A DNA stretch of 64,000 nucleotides from Vagococcus lutrae (lineage in GTDB: Bacteria; Bacillota; Bacilli; Lactobacillales; Vagococcaceae): assembly GCF_003987555.1 (NCBI RefSeq), contig NZ_NGJW01000006.1, positions 62,001-126,000 of the forward strand. The letters run 5' to 3'. Made by a program: the position numbers and the translations under genes. Below, one piece after another: positions 24,407 through 34,238 of this stretch. Each line of letters begins with the position of its first letter. Position 1 is the stretch's first letter. The notes under the pieces were generated by a model. It did no database searches. It saw only the letters and a list, made by a program, of their open reading frames with translations, and was not told the origin of the DNA.

Positions 24407-26218
24407 ATGAGTACACCACATGAATTACCAAAACGTGACGCACTTCCAGTAGAAGTGACATGGGATTTAACGAAAATTTTTGAAAATGACGAGGCGTTTG
24501 AAACGGCTCTTAAAGAATTTGAAGCAAAAATACCAGAGGTTCAAGCTATAAAGGGGACATTGGCGCAAGGAGCTGACGCATTTAAAAAAGCTTTAGACTT
24601 AACGTTAGCCCTTTCTCGTGAGCTAGAAACGTTGTATGTTTACTCTCATTTAAAGAATGACCAAGATACAGCGAATGCTTTTTATCAAGGAATGAACAGT
24701 CGGATGGAAAGCATGATTGCTAAAACAAGTGAAGCTATTTCATGGTTCCAACCAGAATTATTCGAACTAACAGATGAGCAAATTTGGGCGTATTTTGATG
24801 AACTTCCAGAATTAGAAATTTATCGTCACTATATTACCTCTATGCTAGCAGACCGTCCACATGTTTTATCAGAACAAGAAGAAGCACTGTTAGCCGGTGC
24901 AGGTGAGATTTTTGGTTCAGCAGGTAAGACGTTCTCTATCTTAAACAATGCGGATTTAGAGTTTCCAGTCATTGAAAATGAAAAAGGTGAAAAAGTTAAA
25001 CTTTCACATGGTGTTTATGGACAATTAATGGAAAGTACTGATCCGAAAGTGCGAGAAGCTGCGTTTAAAGGATTATACCAAGTGTATGAACAGTTTCAAA
25101 ATACATTGGCAACGACGCTTTCAACGAATGTTAAAGTGCATAATTACCGTGCGAAAGTTCGCCATTTTTCTTCAGCACGTGAAGCGGCATTGTCAGCTAA
25201 TCACATTCCAGAATCCGTTCATGATACTTTGATTTCTGTGGTACATGAGCATTTACCGTTATTACATCGCTATGTGGCTTTACGTAAAAAACTTCTTAAA
25301 GTAGACAGTTTACATATGTATGATATGTATACACCTATTTTAGGAGATGCGCCAATTCGTTATTCTTATGACGAAGCTGTTGAAAAATCAAAAGTCGCAT
25401 TAAAACCATTAGGGGAAGAATATGGCAAAGTCGTCCAAGAAGCTTATGAGAATCGTTGGATTGACGTTGTTGAAAACCAAGGAAAACGTAGTGGAGCTTA
25501 TTCATCAGGGGCTTACGATACAGTGCCTTATATTTTAATGAACTGGCATGATAGTTTAGACCAATTGTATACATTAGTGCATGAGATGGGACACAGTGTT
25601 CATAGTTACTTTACACGTTCAAATCAACCTTATGTTTACGGCGATTATTCTATTTTCTTAGCTGAGATTGCCTCAACGACAAACGAAAACATCTTAACGG
25701 AGCACTTATTAGCGACAGAAACGGATCCAAAAGTACGCGCATTTATTTTAAATCGTTACTTAGACGGTTTCAAAGGAACTGTTTTCCGTCAAACACAGTT
25801 TGCGGAATTTGAGCATTTCATTCACGAAGAAGATGCAAAAGGAGTTCCACTAACAAGTGACTACTTAAACGATTACTATGCTGATTTAAACGCGAAGTAT
25901 TATGGACCAGCTGTGGAGCGTGATCCTGAGATTGCTTTAGAGTGGTCACGTATTCCTCATTTCTACTACAATTATTACGTTTATCAGTATTCAACAGGTT
26001 TTGCAGCTGCTTCAGCATTAGCTGATAAGATTGTAAAAGGCGAAGAAGGTGCTTTAGATAAGTACTTGACCTATCTAAAAGCTGGTCGCAGTGACTATCC
26101 AATTGAAATTATGAAAAAAGCAGGCGTCGATATGACTCAAGCAACTTATTTAGAAGAAGCAATGAAAGTCTTTGAAGCGCGATTAAATGAATTTGAAACA
26201 TTAGTGGATCAATTATAA
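24407..26218 (+). CDS. pepF: Oligoendopeptidase F
   Basis: Cytoplasmic zinc metallopeptidase of family M3 that cleaves medium-length peptides, 603 residues. The zinc motif LVHEMGHSVHSYF lies near residues 385-397 and the third ligand region FLAEIASTTNE follows. The frame is open from 24374, but ATG 24407 has AGGGAG at 24391-24396 and yields the usual N-terminus. It lies 46 bp after coiA and is followed by a strong terminator. Confidence 0.95.
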   Translation: MSTPHELPKRDALPVEVTWDLTKIFENDEAFETALKEFEAKIPEVQAIKGTLAQGADAFKKALDLTLALSRELETLYVYSHLKNDQDTANAFYQGMNSRMESMIAKTSEAISWFQPELFELTDEQIWAYFDELPELEIYRHYITSMLADRPHVLSEQEEALLAGAGEIFGSAGKTFSILNNADLEFPVIENEKGEKVKLSHGVYGQLMESTDPKVREAAFKGLYQVYEQFQNTLATTLSTNVKVHNYRAKVRHFSSAREAALSANHIPESVHDTLISVVHEHLPLLHRYVALRKKLLKVDSLHMYDMYTPILGDAPIRYSYDEAVEKSKVALKPLGEEYGKVVQEAYENRWIDVVENQGKRSGAYSSGAYDTVPYILMNWHDSLDQLYTLVHEMGHSVHSYFTRSNQPYVYGDYSIFLAEIASTTNENILTEHLLATETDPKVRAFILNRYLDGFKGTVFRQTQFAEFEHFIHEEDAKGVPLTSDYLNDYYADLNAKYYGPAVERDPEIALEWSRIPHFYYNYYVYQYSTGFAAASALADKIVKGEEGALDKYLTYLKAGRSDYPIEIMKKAGVDMTQATYLEEAMKVFEARLNEFETLVDQL

Positions 26219-26222
26219 AATT

Positions 26223-26252
26223 AAAAGGCCGTGACAGTGTCACGGCCTTTTT
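26223..26252 (+). terminator. Intrinsic terminator after pepF
   Basis: AGGCCGTGACA / TGTCACGGCCT is a near-perfect hairpin followed by five T. Confidence 0.92.
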
Positions 26253-26274
26253 CCCTAAAGAAAGGAAGAGACAG

Positions 26275-27294
26275 ATGACAACGTATACTCAGTATGTAGT
26301 TCAACGTGACGAAGATAGCTATTCTTTTGATAAAGAAGAGGTAACTATAGTACCTTGCCAAAAACATGACGTATTGGTTAAAGTTAAAGCGATTTCAATT
26401 AATCCGATTGATACGAAAATGGCACTGAAACGTCGTGAAAATCAACCGCGTTCCGTTTTAGGATGGGATGTTTCAGGTACGATTGTCGCCTTGGGTGAAA
26501 ATGTGACAGACTTTGAAGTAGGGGATGATGTATTTTATGCAGGAGCAGTCAATCGACCAGGCGGAAATGCCGATTACCATTATGTTGATAGCCGTCTGAT
26601 TGCTAGAAAGCCAGCTAATTTATCTCATGCTGAAGCCGCAGCGTTACCACTCACGAGTTTAACCGCATGGGAGAGTTTATTTGAGCGATTAAGAGTTACT
26701 GAAAGTCATAAGACGAATCCATCTATTCTGATTATTGGGGGTGCTGGAGGCGTAGGTTCAGTCGCTATTCCACTGGCTAAAGCAGCCGGTTTGAGAGTGA
26801 TTGCGACAGCATCACGGCCCGAAACAGAAGCATGGGTAAAAGAAAAAGGGGCAGATGTGGTAATCAACCACTATCATTCATTGTCACAGCAGTTAGCTGA
26901 GCAGCAAGAAGACTTGGTGGACTATCTATTATGTTTAAATCATACAGATCAACATTGGGAAGAGATGAGTCGTGTGATTGCTCCGCAAGGTCGAATCTGT
27001 AGTATCGTGGATAATCAACAACCGCTAGATCTTAGTTTGTTAAAACCTAAAAGTGCAACTTTTACTTGGGAATTTATGTTCACTCGCTCGACTTATCAGA
27101 CACATGATATGGCTGAGCAAGGGCGTATTTTAGAAGAGATTGCCAAAAGGGTGGAACAAGGTGTTCTGAAAACAACTGTGACAGAAGTGCTGAATGGCAT
27201 GAATGAACATAATCTTTTAAAAGGACATCAACGAGTGGCAAGTGGTAAAATGATTGGGAAGTTGGTCATTCAAAATGAATCGACGAACGATTAA
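26275..27294 (+). CDS. Zinc-type alcohol dehydrogenase-like / quinone oxidoreductase (MDR family)
   Basis: A 339-residue medium-chain dehydrogenase/reductase. The GroES-like N-terminal part has INPIDTKMALKRR and GWDVSGTIVALGENV, followed by the Rossmann NAD(P)H loop IIGGAGGVGSVAIPLAKAAG near residues 150-170. The catalytic-zinc cysteines of true alcohol dehydrogenases are not evident, so an NADPH-dependent quinone or enone reductase is more likely. It is followed 25 bp later by a flavodoxin-like oxidoreductase, suggesting a shared role in handling quinones or electrophiles. Confidence 0.85.
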   Translation: MTTYTQYVVQRDEDSYSFDKEEVTIVPCQKHDVLVKVKAISINPIDTKMALKRRENQPRSVLGWDVSGTIVALGENVTDFEVGDDVFYAGAVNRPGGNADYHYVDSRLIARKPANLSHAEAAALPLTSLTAWESLFERLRVTESHKTNPSILIIGGAGGVGSVAIPLAKAAGLRVIATASRPETEAWVKEKGADVVINHYHSLSQQLAEQQEDLVDYLLCLNHTDQHWEEMSRVIAPQGRICSIVDNQQPLDLSLLKPKSATFTWEFMFTRSTYQTHDMAEQGRILEEIAKRVEQGVLKTTVTEVLNGMNEHNLLKGHQRVASGKMIGKLVIQNESTND

Positions 27295-27319
27295 GTAACA
27301 AAGAAAGGTCGATTTAAGT

Positions 27320-28000
27320 ATGAAAACACTAGTAATATTAAGTCATCCTTCTGCAAATGATTCCACAACACAGCAGTTCTTTTTAAAAGGAGCACAAGCG
27401 TTGAGTGATGTGACGTGGCATTATCTTGAAGAAGCGTATCCAGACGGTCAAATAGATGTAGAGCAAGAACAAACCTTGCTTGCTGAGCATGATCGGATTA
27501 TTTTTCAATTTCCGATGTATTGGTATAGTGCCCCTGCTTTCTTAAAGCAATGGCAAGACCAAGTACTTAACTCAGACTATCTTGCGCGTTGGGCTGATAA
27601 AGAGTTCGGTATTGTTGTGATGATGGGAGTGAAAGCACAAGCTTTTCGTGCTGGAGGTAGGGAACAATTCCAGCTAGATGAATTGTTACGACCTTATCAA
27701 GCGATAGCTCATCATTTTAATTGGACCTATCTACCTGTCTTTCCCGTATATCAATTTGCCTACCTCTCAGAAGATGCTCAGATGAAGTTGTTGATTGCTT
27801 ACCAACAATATTTAACCTTGACGCATAACGCGACGATTCGTGAACGTAGTTTATGGTTAGAGCAACATTTATCAGATTGTTTTCAAGCGGAAGATGACTA
27901 TGCTGATGTAGTGAAGAGAGCACAGCTGCGTCTTGCGGCTAATCGTGAACAGCTAGATGAACTGCATGAGACACTAGCTATGTTTCAAGGAGGTTTATAA
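27320..28000 (+). CDS. NAD(P)H oxidoreductase, flavodoxin-like fold (NQO/KefF type)
   Basis: A 226-residue FMN-type quinone reductase-like protein. The N-terminal LVILSHPSANDSTTQQFF is the phosphate-binding region, and FQFPMYWYSAPAFLKQWQDQ is the typical family motif for flavin and dimer contacts. The C-terminal ~60 residues are helical and longer than in the shortest homologues. It follows the MDR reductase gene and is directly joined to a 58-residue gene (stop at 28000, next ATG at 28001). Confidence 0.85.
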   Translation: MKTLVILSHPSANDSTTQQFFLKGAQALSDVTWHYLEEAYPDGQIDVEQEQTLLAEHDRIIFQFPMYWYSAPAFLKQWQDQVLNSDYLARWADKEFGIVVMMGVKAQAFRAGGREQFQLDELLRPYQAIAHHFNWTYLPVFPVYQFAYLSEDAQMKLLIAYQQYLTLTHNATIRERSLWLEQHLSDCFQAEDDYADVVKRAQLRLAANREQLDELHETLAMFQGGL

Positions 28001-28177
28001 ATGACACGATCAGACACATTATTGGAACAGCTAACAAAGGCACAAAACGAGTGTAAAGAGTATCAACAACGTGCCGTTATTAAAGCAGTCATTGATATGT
28101 TGATACACCAAGAACAACGGATTGAACAGCTTGAGGGCGAAATAGACGGCACTTTGTGGAGTCCGCAACAATGGTAA
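28001..28177 (+). CDS. Small uncharacterised protein, 58 residues
   Basis: Too short to be noticed easily, but well supported: the ATG directly follows the preceding stop and AAGGAGG lies at proper spacing. The product is acidic and helical: an N-terminal MTRSDTLLEQLTKAQNE, one Cys, a basic middle with RAVIKAVIDMLIHQEQRIEQLE, and a WSPQQW end. A coiled-coil or helical hairpin is likely. It is co-translated with the flavodoxin-like reductase, so a partner role is possible. I do not recognise a family. Confidence 0.7.
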   Translation: MTRSDTLLEQLTKAQNECKEYQQRAVIKAVIDMLIHQEQRIEQLEGEIDGTLWSPQQW

Positions 28178-28205
28178 TGGAATAGTAAGAAAGTGAGCGA
28201 ATAAG

Positions 28206-28715
28206 ATGAGAAATTTTGTAGCAAAAAGTGCAGATTTAATTGGAAAAATTAAATTAGGTGAAGCTTCAACGATTTGGTACCAATCGGTTATTCGAGGTGA
28301 TTATGGTGTGATTTCAATCGGTGACAGAAGTAATATTCAAGATGGCTCAGTCGTTCATGTAGATGAACAATACCCAACAGTTGTAGGAGACGATGTCACA
28401 GTGGGGCATCGTTGCATTATCCATGGTTGTACCATTGAAGATCGTGTGATTGTCGGTATGGGGTCGACTATTATGAATGGAGCGAAAATTGGTCAAGACT
28501 CTATCGTAGGTGCTAACTCTTTAGTCACCGAGAGAAAAGAATTTCCACCGGGTTCTCTTATTATGGGGTCACCTGCAAAAGTTATTCGAGCGCTAACGGA
28601 TGAAGAGAAACAAAGTATTTTAGTAAATGCACATGAATACGTGCAAAATGGTCAAAAATTTAAAGGGAAACCTATCACGATTGATGAGGACGGCTTCATC
28701 GTAGAAACAGAATAA
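28206..28715 (+). CDS. Gamma-carbonic anhydrase-like hexapeptide-repeat protein
   Basis: A 169-residue left-handed beta-helix protein of the YrdA/PaaY group. Metal-binding histidine positions appear in VVHVDEQYP and VGHRCIIHGC, and repeats such as DRVIVGMGSTIMNGAKIGQDS are visible. Members bind zinc or iron; carbonic anhydrase activity varies, so the enzyme function is not certain. The C-terminal tail is a short helix. A bidirectional terminator separates it from convergent ung. Confidence 0.87.
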   Translation: MRNFVAKSADLIGKIKLGEASTIWYQSVIRGDYGVISIGDRSNIQDGSVVHVDEQYPTVVGDDVTVGHRCIIHGCTIEDRVIVGMGSTIMNGAKIGQDSIVGANSLVTERKEFPPGSLIMGSPAKVIRALTDEEKQSILVNAHEYVQNGQKFKGKPITIDEDGFIVETE

Positions 28716-28745
28716 AAAAGCGACTCAGATGAGTCGCTTTTTTTT
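28714..28745. terminator. Bidirectional terminator between the gamma-CA-like gene and ung
   Basis: AAAAAAGCGACTC / GAGTCGCTTTTTT hairpin with T-runs on both strands, serving both convergent genes. Confidence 0.92.
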
Positions 28746-29457
28746 AAAATAAAGAAATAGTTTGTATGCTATCATCAGCAGGTAATTTCCAGTTTATTGG
28801 TTTTCGATTTTGTGAAAGTAACCAATGATTGATAGTCGAAAAAGGTTTTGAACCAAAAAAACCACGATAGCTTGAAAGAGGACTTGGATGAGGGGCTTCT
28901 AAAATGAGATGTTTATCATTGGTAATCAGTTCTTTTTTACTTTGGGCAGGCTTTCCCCACAAAACAAATGCAATCGGATGCGGATGGTCGTTGAGCGCTT
29001 GAATCGCCACATCCGTCAAGCGTTCCCAGCCTTTCTGACGATGTGAGTTCGCTTCGCCTTTACGAACAGTTAAGACCGTATTAAGAAGCAATACGCCTTG
29101 TTGTGCCCATAAGGATAAATCACCTTGATGAGGGATAGGTGCGTTTAAATCGTCATGTAATTCTTTAAAAATATTTTTTAAAGAGGGGGGGATAGCGACG
29201 TCATTTGAAACAGAAAAGCTCAACCCTTGTGCTTGCTTAGGACCATGATAAGGGTCTTGGCCTAAAATTACGACTTTGACACTGTCATAGGGTGTTAAAT
29301 TAAAAGCTTGGAAAATCGTCTCTTTGGGTGGATAAATGGTTTGTGTTTGATACTCTGATGCTAAAAACTGATCGAGCGATGAAAAGTAAGGTTGTTTGAA
29401 TTCATCGGCAAGAATAGTCTTCCAATCTGTCCTTATCATATCTGATGAAAGAAACAT
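28744..29457 (-). CDS. ung: Uracil-DNA glycosylase
   Basis: Removes uracil from DNA at the start of base excision repair. The 237-residue protein has the catalytic water-activating motif GQDPYHG near residue 67, the uracil-binding VLLLNTVLTVRKG and the DNA-contact motif HPSPLSSYRGFFG near the C-terminus. The ATG at 29457 follows AAGGAGG on the minus strand. It is a single gene, divergent from the infC operon. Confidence 0.97.
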   Translation of the reverse strand: MFLSSDMIRTDWKTILADEFKQPYFSSLDQFLASEYQTQTIYPPKETIFQAFNLTPYDSVKVVILGQDPYHGPKQAQGLSFSVSNDVAIPPSLKNIFKELHDDLNAPIPHQGDLSLWAQQGVLLLNTVLTVRKGEANSHRQKGWERLTDVAIQALNDHPHPIAFVLWGKPAQSKKELITNDKHLILEAPHPSPLSSYRGFFGSKPFSTINHWLLSQNRKPINWKLPADDSIQTISLF

Positions 29458-29521
29458 AGCGACGGCCTCCTTATAATAGTGCTTTTAGTATACCATGAGT
29501 TTCTCTTTTTATAAAAAGTGG

Positions 29522-29550
29522 TTGACAAAAAACTTAGAACTTGTTATGAT
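29522..29550 (+). promoter_or_regulatory. Promoter of the infC-rpmI-rplT operon
   Basis: TTGACA, a 17-base spacer and TATGAT: close to the sigma-A consensus, as expected for a ribosomal protein operon. Confidence 0.85.
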
Positions 29551-29556
29551 ATATGA

Positions 29557-29700
29557 GTTGAGAAAATAAAGCAGGAGCACCCGCTTCTCGCCTGAGTAGA
29601 CAAAACGTCTCTGGGCTAGATAATTTTTTAGATAGCTATATGAGTAGTTATTTATGAAATCGGTGGGAGTTCTTATGTTAAGAACTCTTTTTTTCTGTTT
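29557..29700 (+). promoter_or_regulatory. L20-type leader with terminator before infC
   Basis: A long untranslated leader contains a GGAGCACCCGCTTCTCGCCT-like block and ends in a strong terminator, GAGTTCTTA (29667-29675) with TAAGAACTC (29679-29687) plus seven T. In B. subtilis and relatives, ribosomal protein L20 binds such a leader and promotes termination, repressing infC-rpmI-rplT. The gene order here is the same, so L20 autoregulation is the likely mechanism. Confidence 0.7.
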
Positions 29701-29733
29701 AATTCTCGGAAAAAATCAGAGAGGTGAATGACC

Positions 29734-30249
29734 ATAGCAAAAGATATGATGGTAAACAACGGTATTCGTGCACGTGAGTTACGATTGATTTCCCAAGATG
29801 GCGAGCAATTAGGCGTTAAGACAAAAGCAGAAGCATTACAAATTGCTGAAGCAGCTAACTTAGATGTTGTTTTAGTGTCACCTAATGCGAAACCACCTGT
29901 TGCCCGTATTATGGACCACGGAAAATATCGTTACGAACAACAGAAGAAAGCCCGTGAGGCTCGCAAGAAGCAAAAAGTTATTAATGTTAAAGAGGTAAGA
30001 CTCAGTCCGACAATTGAAGACAATGATTTTAATACCAAATTGCGTCAAGCACGAAAGTTTCTAGAAAGTGGAGACAAAGTAAAAGCGTCTATCCGATTTA
30101 GAGGCCGTGCCATTACACATAAGGAAATTGGTCATGAAGTCTTGACTCGCTTTGCAGACGAAACAAAAGATATTGCCGATGTAGAAGTACGTCCTAAAAT
30201 GGAAGGCAGAAGCATGTTTCTAATGCTAGCACCAAAAACAGAAAAGTAA
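29734..30249 (+). CDS. infC: Translation initiation factor IF-3
   Basis: IF-3 binds the 30S subunit and checks start-codon pairing. The 171-residue product has the N-terminal domain ([13 protein letters not shown]), a Lys-rich linker and the C-terminal domain ([13 protein letters not shown]). An in-frame ATG at 29728 is only one base after GAGGTG (29721-29726), too close for initiation. ATA at 29734 has seven-base spacing and gives the family N-terminus with AKDMMVN. Non-AUG starts (AUU in many bacteria) let IF-3 repress its own synthesis, so AUA is the probable start. Confidence 0.93.
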   Translation: MAKDMMVNNGIRARELRLISQDGEQLGVKTKAEALQIAEAANLDVVLVSPNAKPPVARIMDHGKYRYEQQKKAREARKKQKVINVKEVRLSPTIEDNDFNTKLRQARKFLESGDKVKASIRFRGRAITHKEIGHEVLTRFADETKDIADVEVRPKMEGRSMFLMLAPKTEK

Positions 30250-30275
30250 GCAATCGATTTTGAGGAGGAAATACA

Positions 30276-30476
30276 ATGCCAAAAATGAAAACACACCGCG
30301 GACTAGCTAAACGTGTCAAACGTACTGGTGGTGGCGGATTAAAAAGATATCGTGCGTTCACAAGTCACCGTTTCCACGGCAAAACTAAAAAACAACGCCG
30401 TCAATTACGTAGACCTAGAATGGTATCAAAAGGCGATTACAAACGTATTCGTCAACAATTAACTTACATGAAATAA
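30276..30476 (+). CDS. rpmI: Ribosomal protein L35
   Basis: A 66-residue, strongly basic 50S subunit protein with the typical [18 protein letters not shown] start and [12 protein letters not shown] segment. AGGAGGAAATACA precedes the ATG. It sits between infC and rplT as in nearly all Firmicutes. Confidence 0.97.
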   Translation: MPKMKTHRGLAKRVKRTGGGGLKRYRAFTSHRFHGKTKKQRRQLRRPRMVSKGDYKRIRQQLTYMK

Positions 30477-30521
30477 CATAGGGATATGAAAAACGAAACA
30501 GAACTTGAGGAGGAATTATAA

Positions 30522-30881
30522 ATGGCACGTGTTAAAGGTGGATACGTAACCCGTCAACGTCGTAAAAAAACGTTAAAACTAGCAAAAGGCTACTACGGCT
30601 CAAAACATACATTATATAAAACAGCAAAAGAACAAGTGATGAAATCTTATAGCTACGCTTACAGAGATCGTCGTCAAAAGAAACGTGACTTCCGTAAATT
30701 ATGGATTGCACGTATCAATGCTGCTGCACGTATGAATGGTATGAGCTATTCAAAATTAATGCATGGCTTAAAAGTTGCTGAAATCGATGTTAACCGTAAA
30801 ATGTTAGCTGATTTAGCTGTACATGATGCAAAAGCATTCACAGCTTTAACAGAACAAGCAAAAGCTGCATTAGCTAAATAA
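30522..30881 (+). CDS. rplT: Ribosomal protein L20
   Basis: A 119-residue basic 50S subunit protein essential for early 50S assembly and the probable autoregulator of this operon through its leader. The N-terminus [19 protein letters not shown] and the [19 protein letters not shown] segment are typical. AGGAGGAATTATAA precedes the ATG, and a terminator follows. Confidence 0.97.
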   Translation: MARVKGGYVTRQRRKKTLKLAKGYYGSKHTLYKTAKEQVMKSYSYAYRDRRQKKRDFRKLWIARINAAARMNGMSYSKLMHGLKVAEIDVNRKMLADLAVHDAKAFTALTEQAKAALAK

Positions 30882-30891
30882 TATGAATTTT

Positions 30892-30920
30892 AAACCTACT
30901 CTTTGTGAGTAGGTTTTTTA
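30892..30920 (+). terminator. Intrinsic terminator after rplT
   Basis: AACCTACTC / GAGTAGGTT with a five-base loop and six T. Confidence 0.92.
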
Positions 30921-31052
30921 TTATATTAGAAAGCCGTTTTCTATTGAGAATAACTCGTTTTGGTTGTTTAAATAGTTACTTTCTTTTCTATATTCAACTA
31001 GTTAAATAGTATATATGGAAAATTTCCCGCAAATTGAGAAAGATACCTTAAT

Positions 31053-31113
31053 TTGTAAGCGTTTACCTTAATGGGTTACTTCTATTGTCCAACTGATTGG
31101 AAGCTGTTATAAA
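31053..31113 (+). promoter_or_regulatory. cre site and promoter of the alpha-glucoside PTS operon
   Basis: TTGTAAGCGTTTACC at 31053-31067 fits the CcpA-binding cre consensus. TTGTCC (31085-31090), a 17-base spacer and TATAAA (31108-31113) form the promoter. The cre centre lies about 25 bases before the -35, so CcpA control is expected but its sign is not fixed by position. Confidence 0.65.
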
Positions 31114-31152
31114 TAATGTAAGGCCTAATAAAAAGCAAAGGAGTTTATGTTT

Positions 31153-32736
31153 ATGATGGAGAAGTTTCAGCGCTTTGGAGGCGCAATGTTTACACCGGTT
31201 TTACTTTTTTCTTTTTCCGGTATTATGCTCGCATTAACCATAATCTTTAAAAATCCAATGATTGTTGGAAGTATTGCAAATGATGGAACTTTTTGGCACA
31301 GTATGTGGTCAGTTGTCGAGAGTGGTGCGTGGACAGTTTTCAATCAAATGGAACTATTATTTGTTATTGGTCTACCAATCGGCCTAGCCAAAAAAGCCAA
31401 TGCGCGTGCAGCGATGGAAGCAGTTGTTACCTATTTAACATTTAACTATTTTGTAGGGAGTTTGTTAGAGTTTTTCGGTCCTACTTTTGGTGTAGATTTT
31501 ACAGCAGAAGAAGGTGCAGGAACTGGATTAAAAATGATCGCGGGTATAAAAACTTTAGATACCGGAATCATTGGGGCTATTTTTATTTCTGCTGTCGTGG
31601 TTTGGATACATAACAAGTACTTTGATGTGAAACTACCAGAATTTTTAGGAGTATTTCAAGGCTCCTCATTGGTTGTCATTATTGGTTTTTTCATGATGTT
31701 ACCAATTGCAGTTATAACAGCATTTGTGTGGCCTAAAATTCAAATGGGTATTGATTCTATGCAAGGATTTTTATCTTCATCGGGTGTTTTTGGTGTTTGG
31801 TTATATACATTTTTAGAGCGAATATTGATACCTACAGGACTTCATCATTTTATTTATACACCTTTTGTATTTGGACCTGTTGTTGTTGAAGGAGGAATAT
31901 CTCGTTATTGGATGAATCATTTACAAGAATTCGCTGCTTCAACCAAACCTTTAAAAGAACTATTTCCAGCAGGTGGGTTTGCTTTGCATGGGAATTCTAA
32001 AATATTTGCTGCTCCAGGAATCGCAGCAGCGTTCTATGCAACTTCCAATAAGGATAAACGAAAAAAAGTATTGGCAATTTTAATACCTGTGACTTTGACC
32101 GCGGTCTTAGCGGGAATAACAGAGCCTTTAGAGTTTACATTCTTATTTGTTGCTCCTGTGTTGTTCGTTGTTCACTCTGTTTTAGCAGCAAGTATGGCCG
32201 CAACAATGTATGCTTTCGGTGTTGTCGGTGATATGGGTGGTGGCTTTATAGACTTATTAGCTAAAAACTGGATTCCATTAGCTAATAACCATTGGAAAAC
32301 GTATGCACTTCAACTTTTTATTGGGTTATTGTTTACAGCTATTTATTTCTTTGTATTTCGTTTCTTGATTTTAAAATTTAATTTTGCAACACCGGGTCGC
32401 GAGCCAGAAACAGCAGATGTTAAGTTGTATAGTAAAAAAGAGTTTAAAGAAAAACAGAGTAATAATAAGACTAATGGCGACAATCAGTACATGGAGGCAG
32501 CCGCATTATATTTAGAAGCTTTCGGAGGCAGTGATAATATAGCGACCGTTACGAATTGTGCAACACGTTTACGTGTGAGTGTGAAAGATGCAGGATTAGT
32601 TGCTACGGATGATATTTTCCGAGAGGCTGGAGCACATGGTGTAGTACGTAATGGTACAGCTTTCCAAGTTATAGTTGGTTTATCAGTTCCTCAAGTAAGA
32701 GAACAATTTGAAAAATTATTAATGATTAATGAGTAA
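31153..32736 (+). CDS. PTS alpha-glucoside transporter subunit IICB
   Basis: Membrane permease plus EIIB domain of the glucose/maltose PTS family, importing and phosphorylating a sugar such as maltose or a related alpha-glucoside. The EIIC part (~400 residues) has FGGAMFTPVLLF at the start, LHHFIYTPF, and TEPLEFTFLF. The C-terminal EIIB domain carries the phosphorylated Cys in TNCATRLRVSV. No EIIA domain is attached, so one must come from elsewhere. The frame opens at ATG 31147, but GGAG at 31140-31143 is too close; ATG 31153 fits better. The next gene is a phospho-glucosidase. Confidence 0.92.
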   Translation: MMEKFQRFGGAMFTPVLLFSFSGIMLALTIIFKNPMIVGSIANDGTFWHSMWSVVESGAWTVFNQMELLFVIGLPIGLAKKANARAAMEAVVTYLTFNYFVGSLLEFFGPTFGVDFTAEEGAGTGLKMIAGIKTLDTGIIGAIFISAVVVWIHNKYFDVKLPEFLGVFQGSSLVVIIGFFMMLPIAVITAFVWPKIQMGIDSMQGFLSSSGVFGVWLYTFLERILIPTGLHHFIYTPFVFGPVVVEGGISRYWMNHLQEFAASTKPLKELFPAGGFALHGNSKIFAAPGIAAAFYATSNKDKRKKVLAILIPVTLTAVLAGITEPLEFTFLFVAPVLFVVHSVLAASMAATMYAFGVVGDMGGGFIDLLAKNWIPLANNHWKTYALQLFIGLLFTAIYFFVFRFLILKFNFATPGREPETADVKLYSKKEFKEKQSNNKTNGDNQYMEAAALYLEAFGGSDNIATVTNCATRLRVSVKDAGLVATDDIFREAGAHGVVRNGTAFQVIVGLSVPQVREQFEKLLMINE

Positions 32737-34107
<1,371 letters not shown>

Positions 34108-34122
34108 AAGTTGCCCATTTTG

Positions 34123-34171
34123 AACAACGTTTACTAGTACTCAATCAGATGTATTAGTAAACGTTGTTTTT
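34123..34171 (+). terminator. Intrinsic terminator after the PTS operon
   Basis: AACAACGTTTACTA / TAGTAAACGTTGTT with an 18-base loop and a T-run. Confidence 0.85.
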
Positions 34172-34238
34172 ACTCTCTATTATACAAAAATAAAGTTAAT
34201 TGGTATACTTAGATTAGAGAAAAGGGTGGAGGGATTAT

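Noticed and set aside
29728-29730. ATG start of infC
   Set aside because: Only one base from GAGGTG; ATA 29734 has normal spacing and matches the family N-terminus.
31147-31149. First ATG of the PTS gene as start
   Set aside because: Three bases from GGAG; ATG 31153 is better spaced. The difference is two residues.
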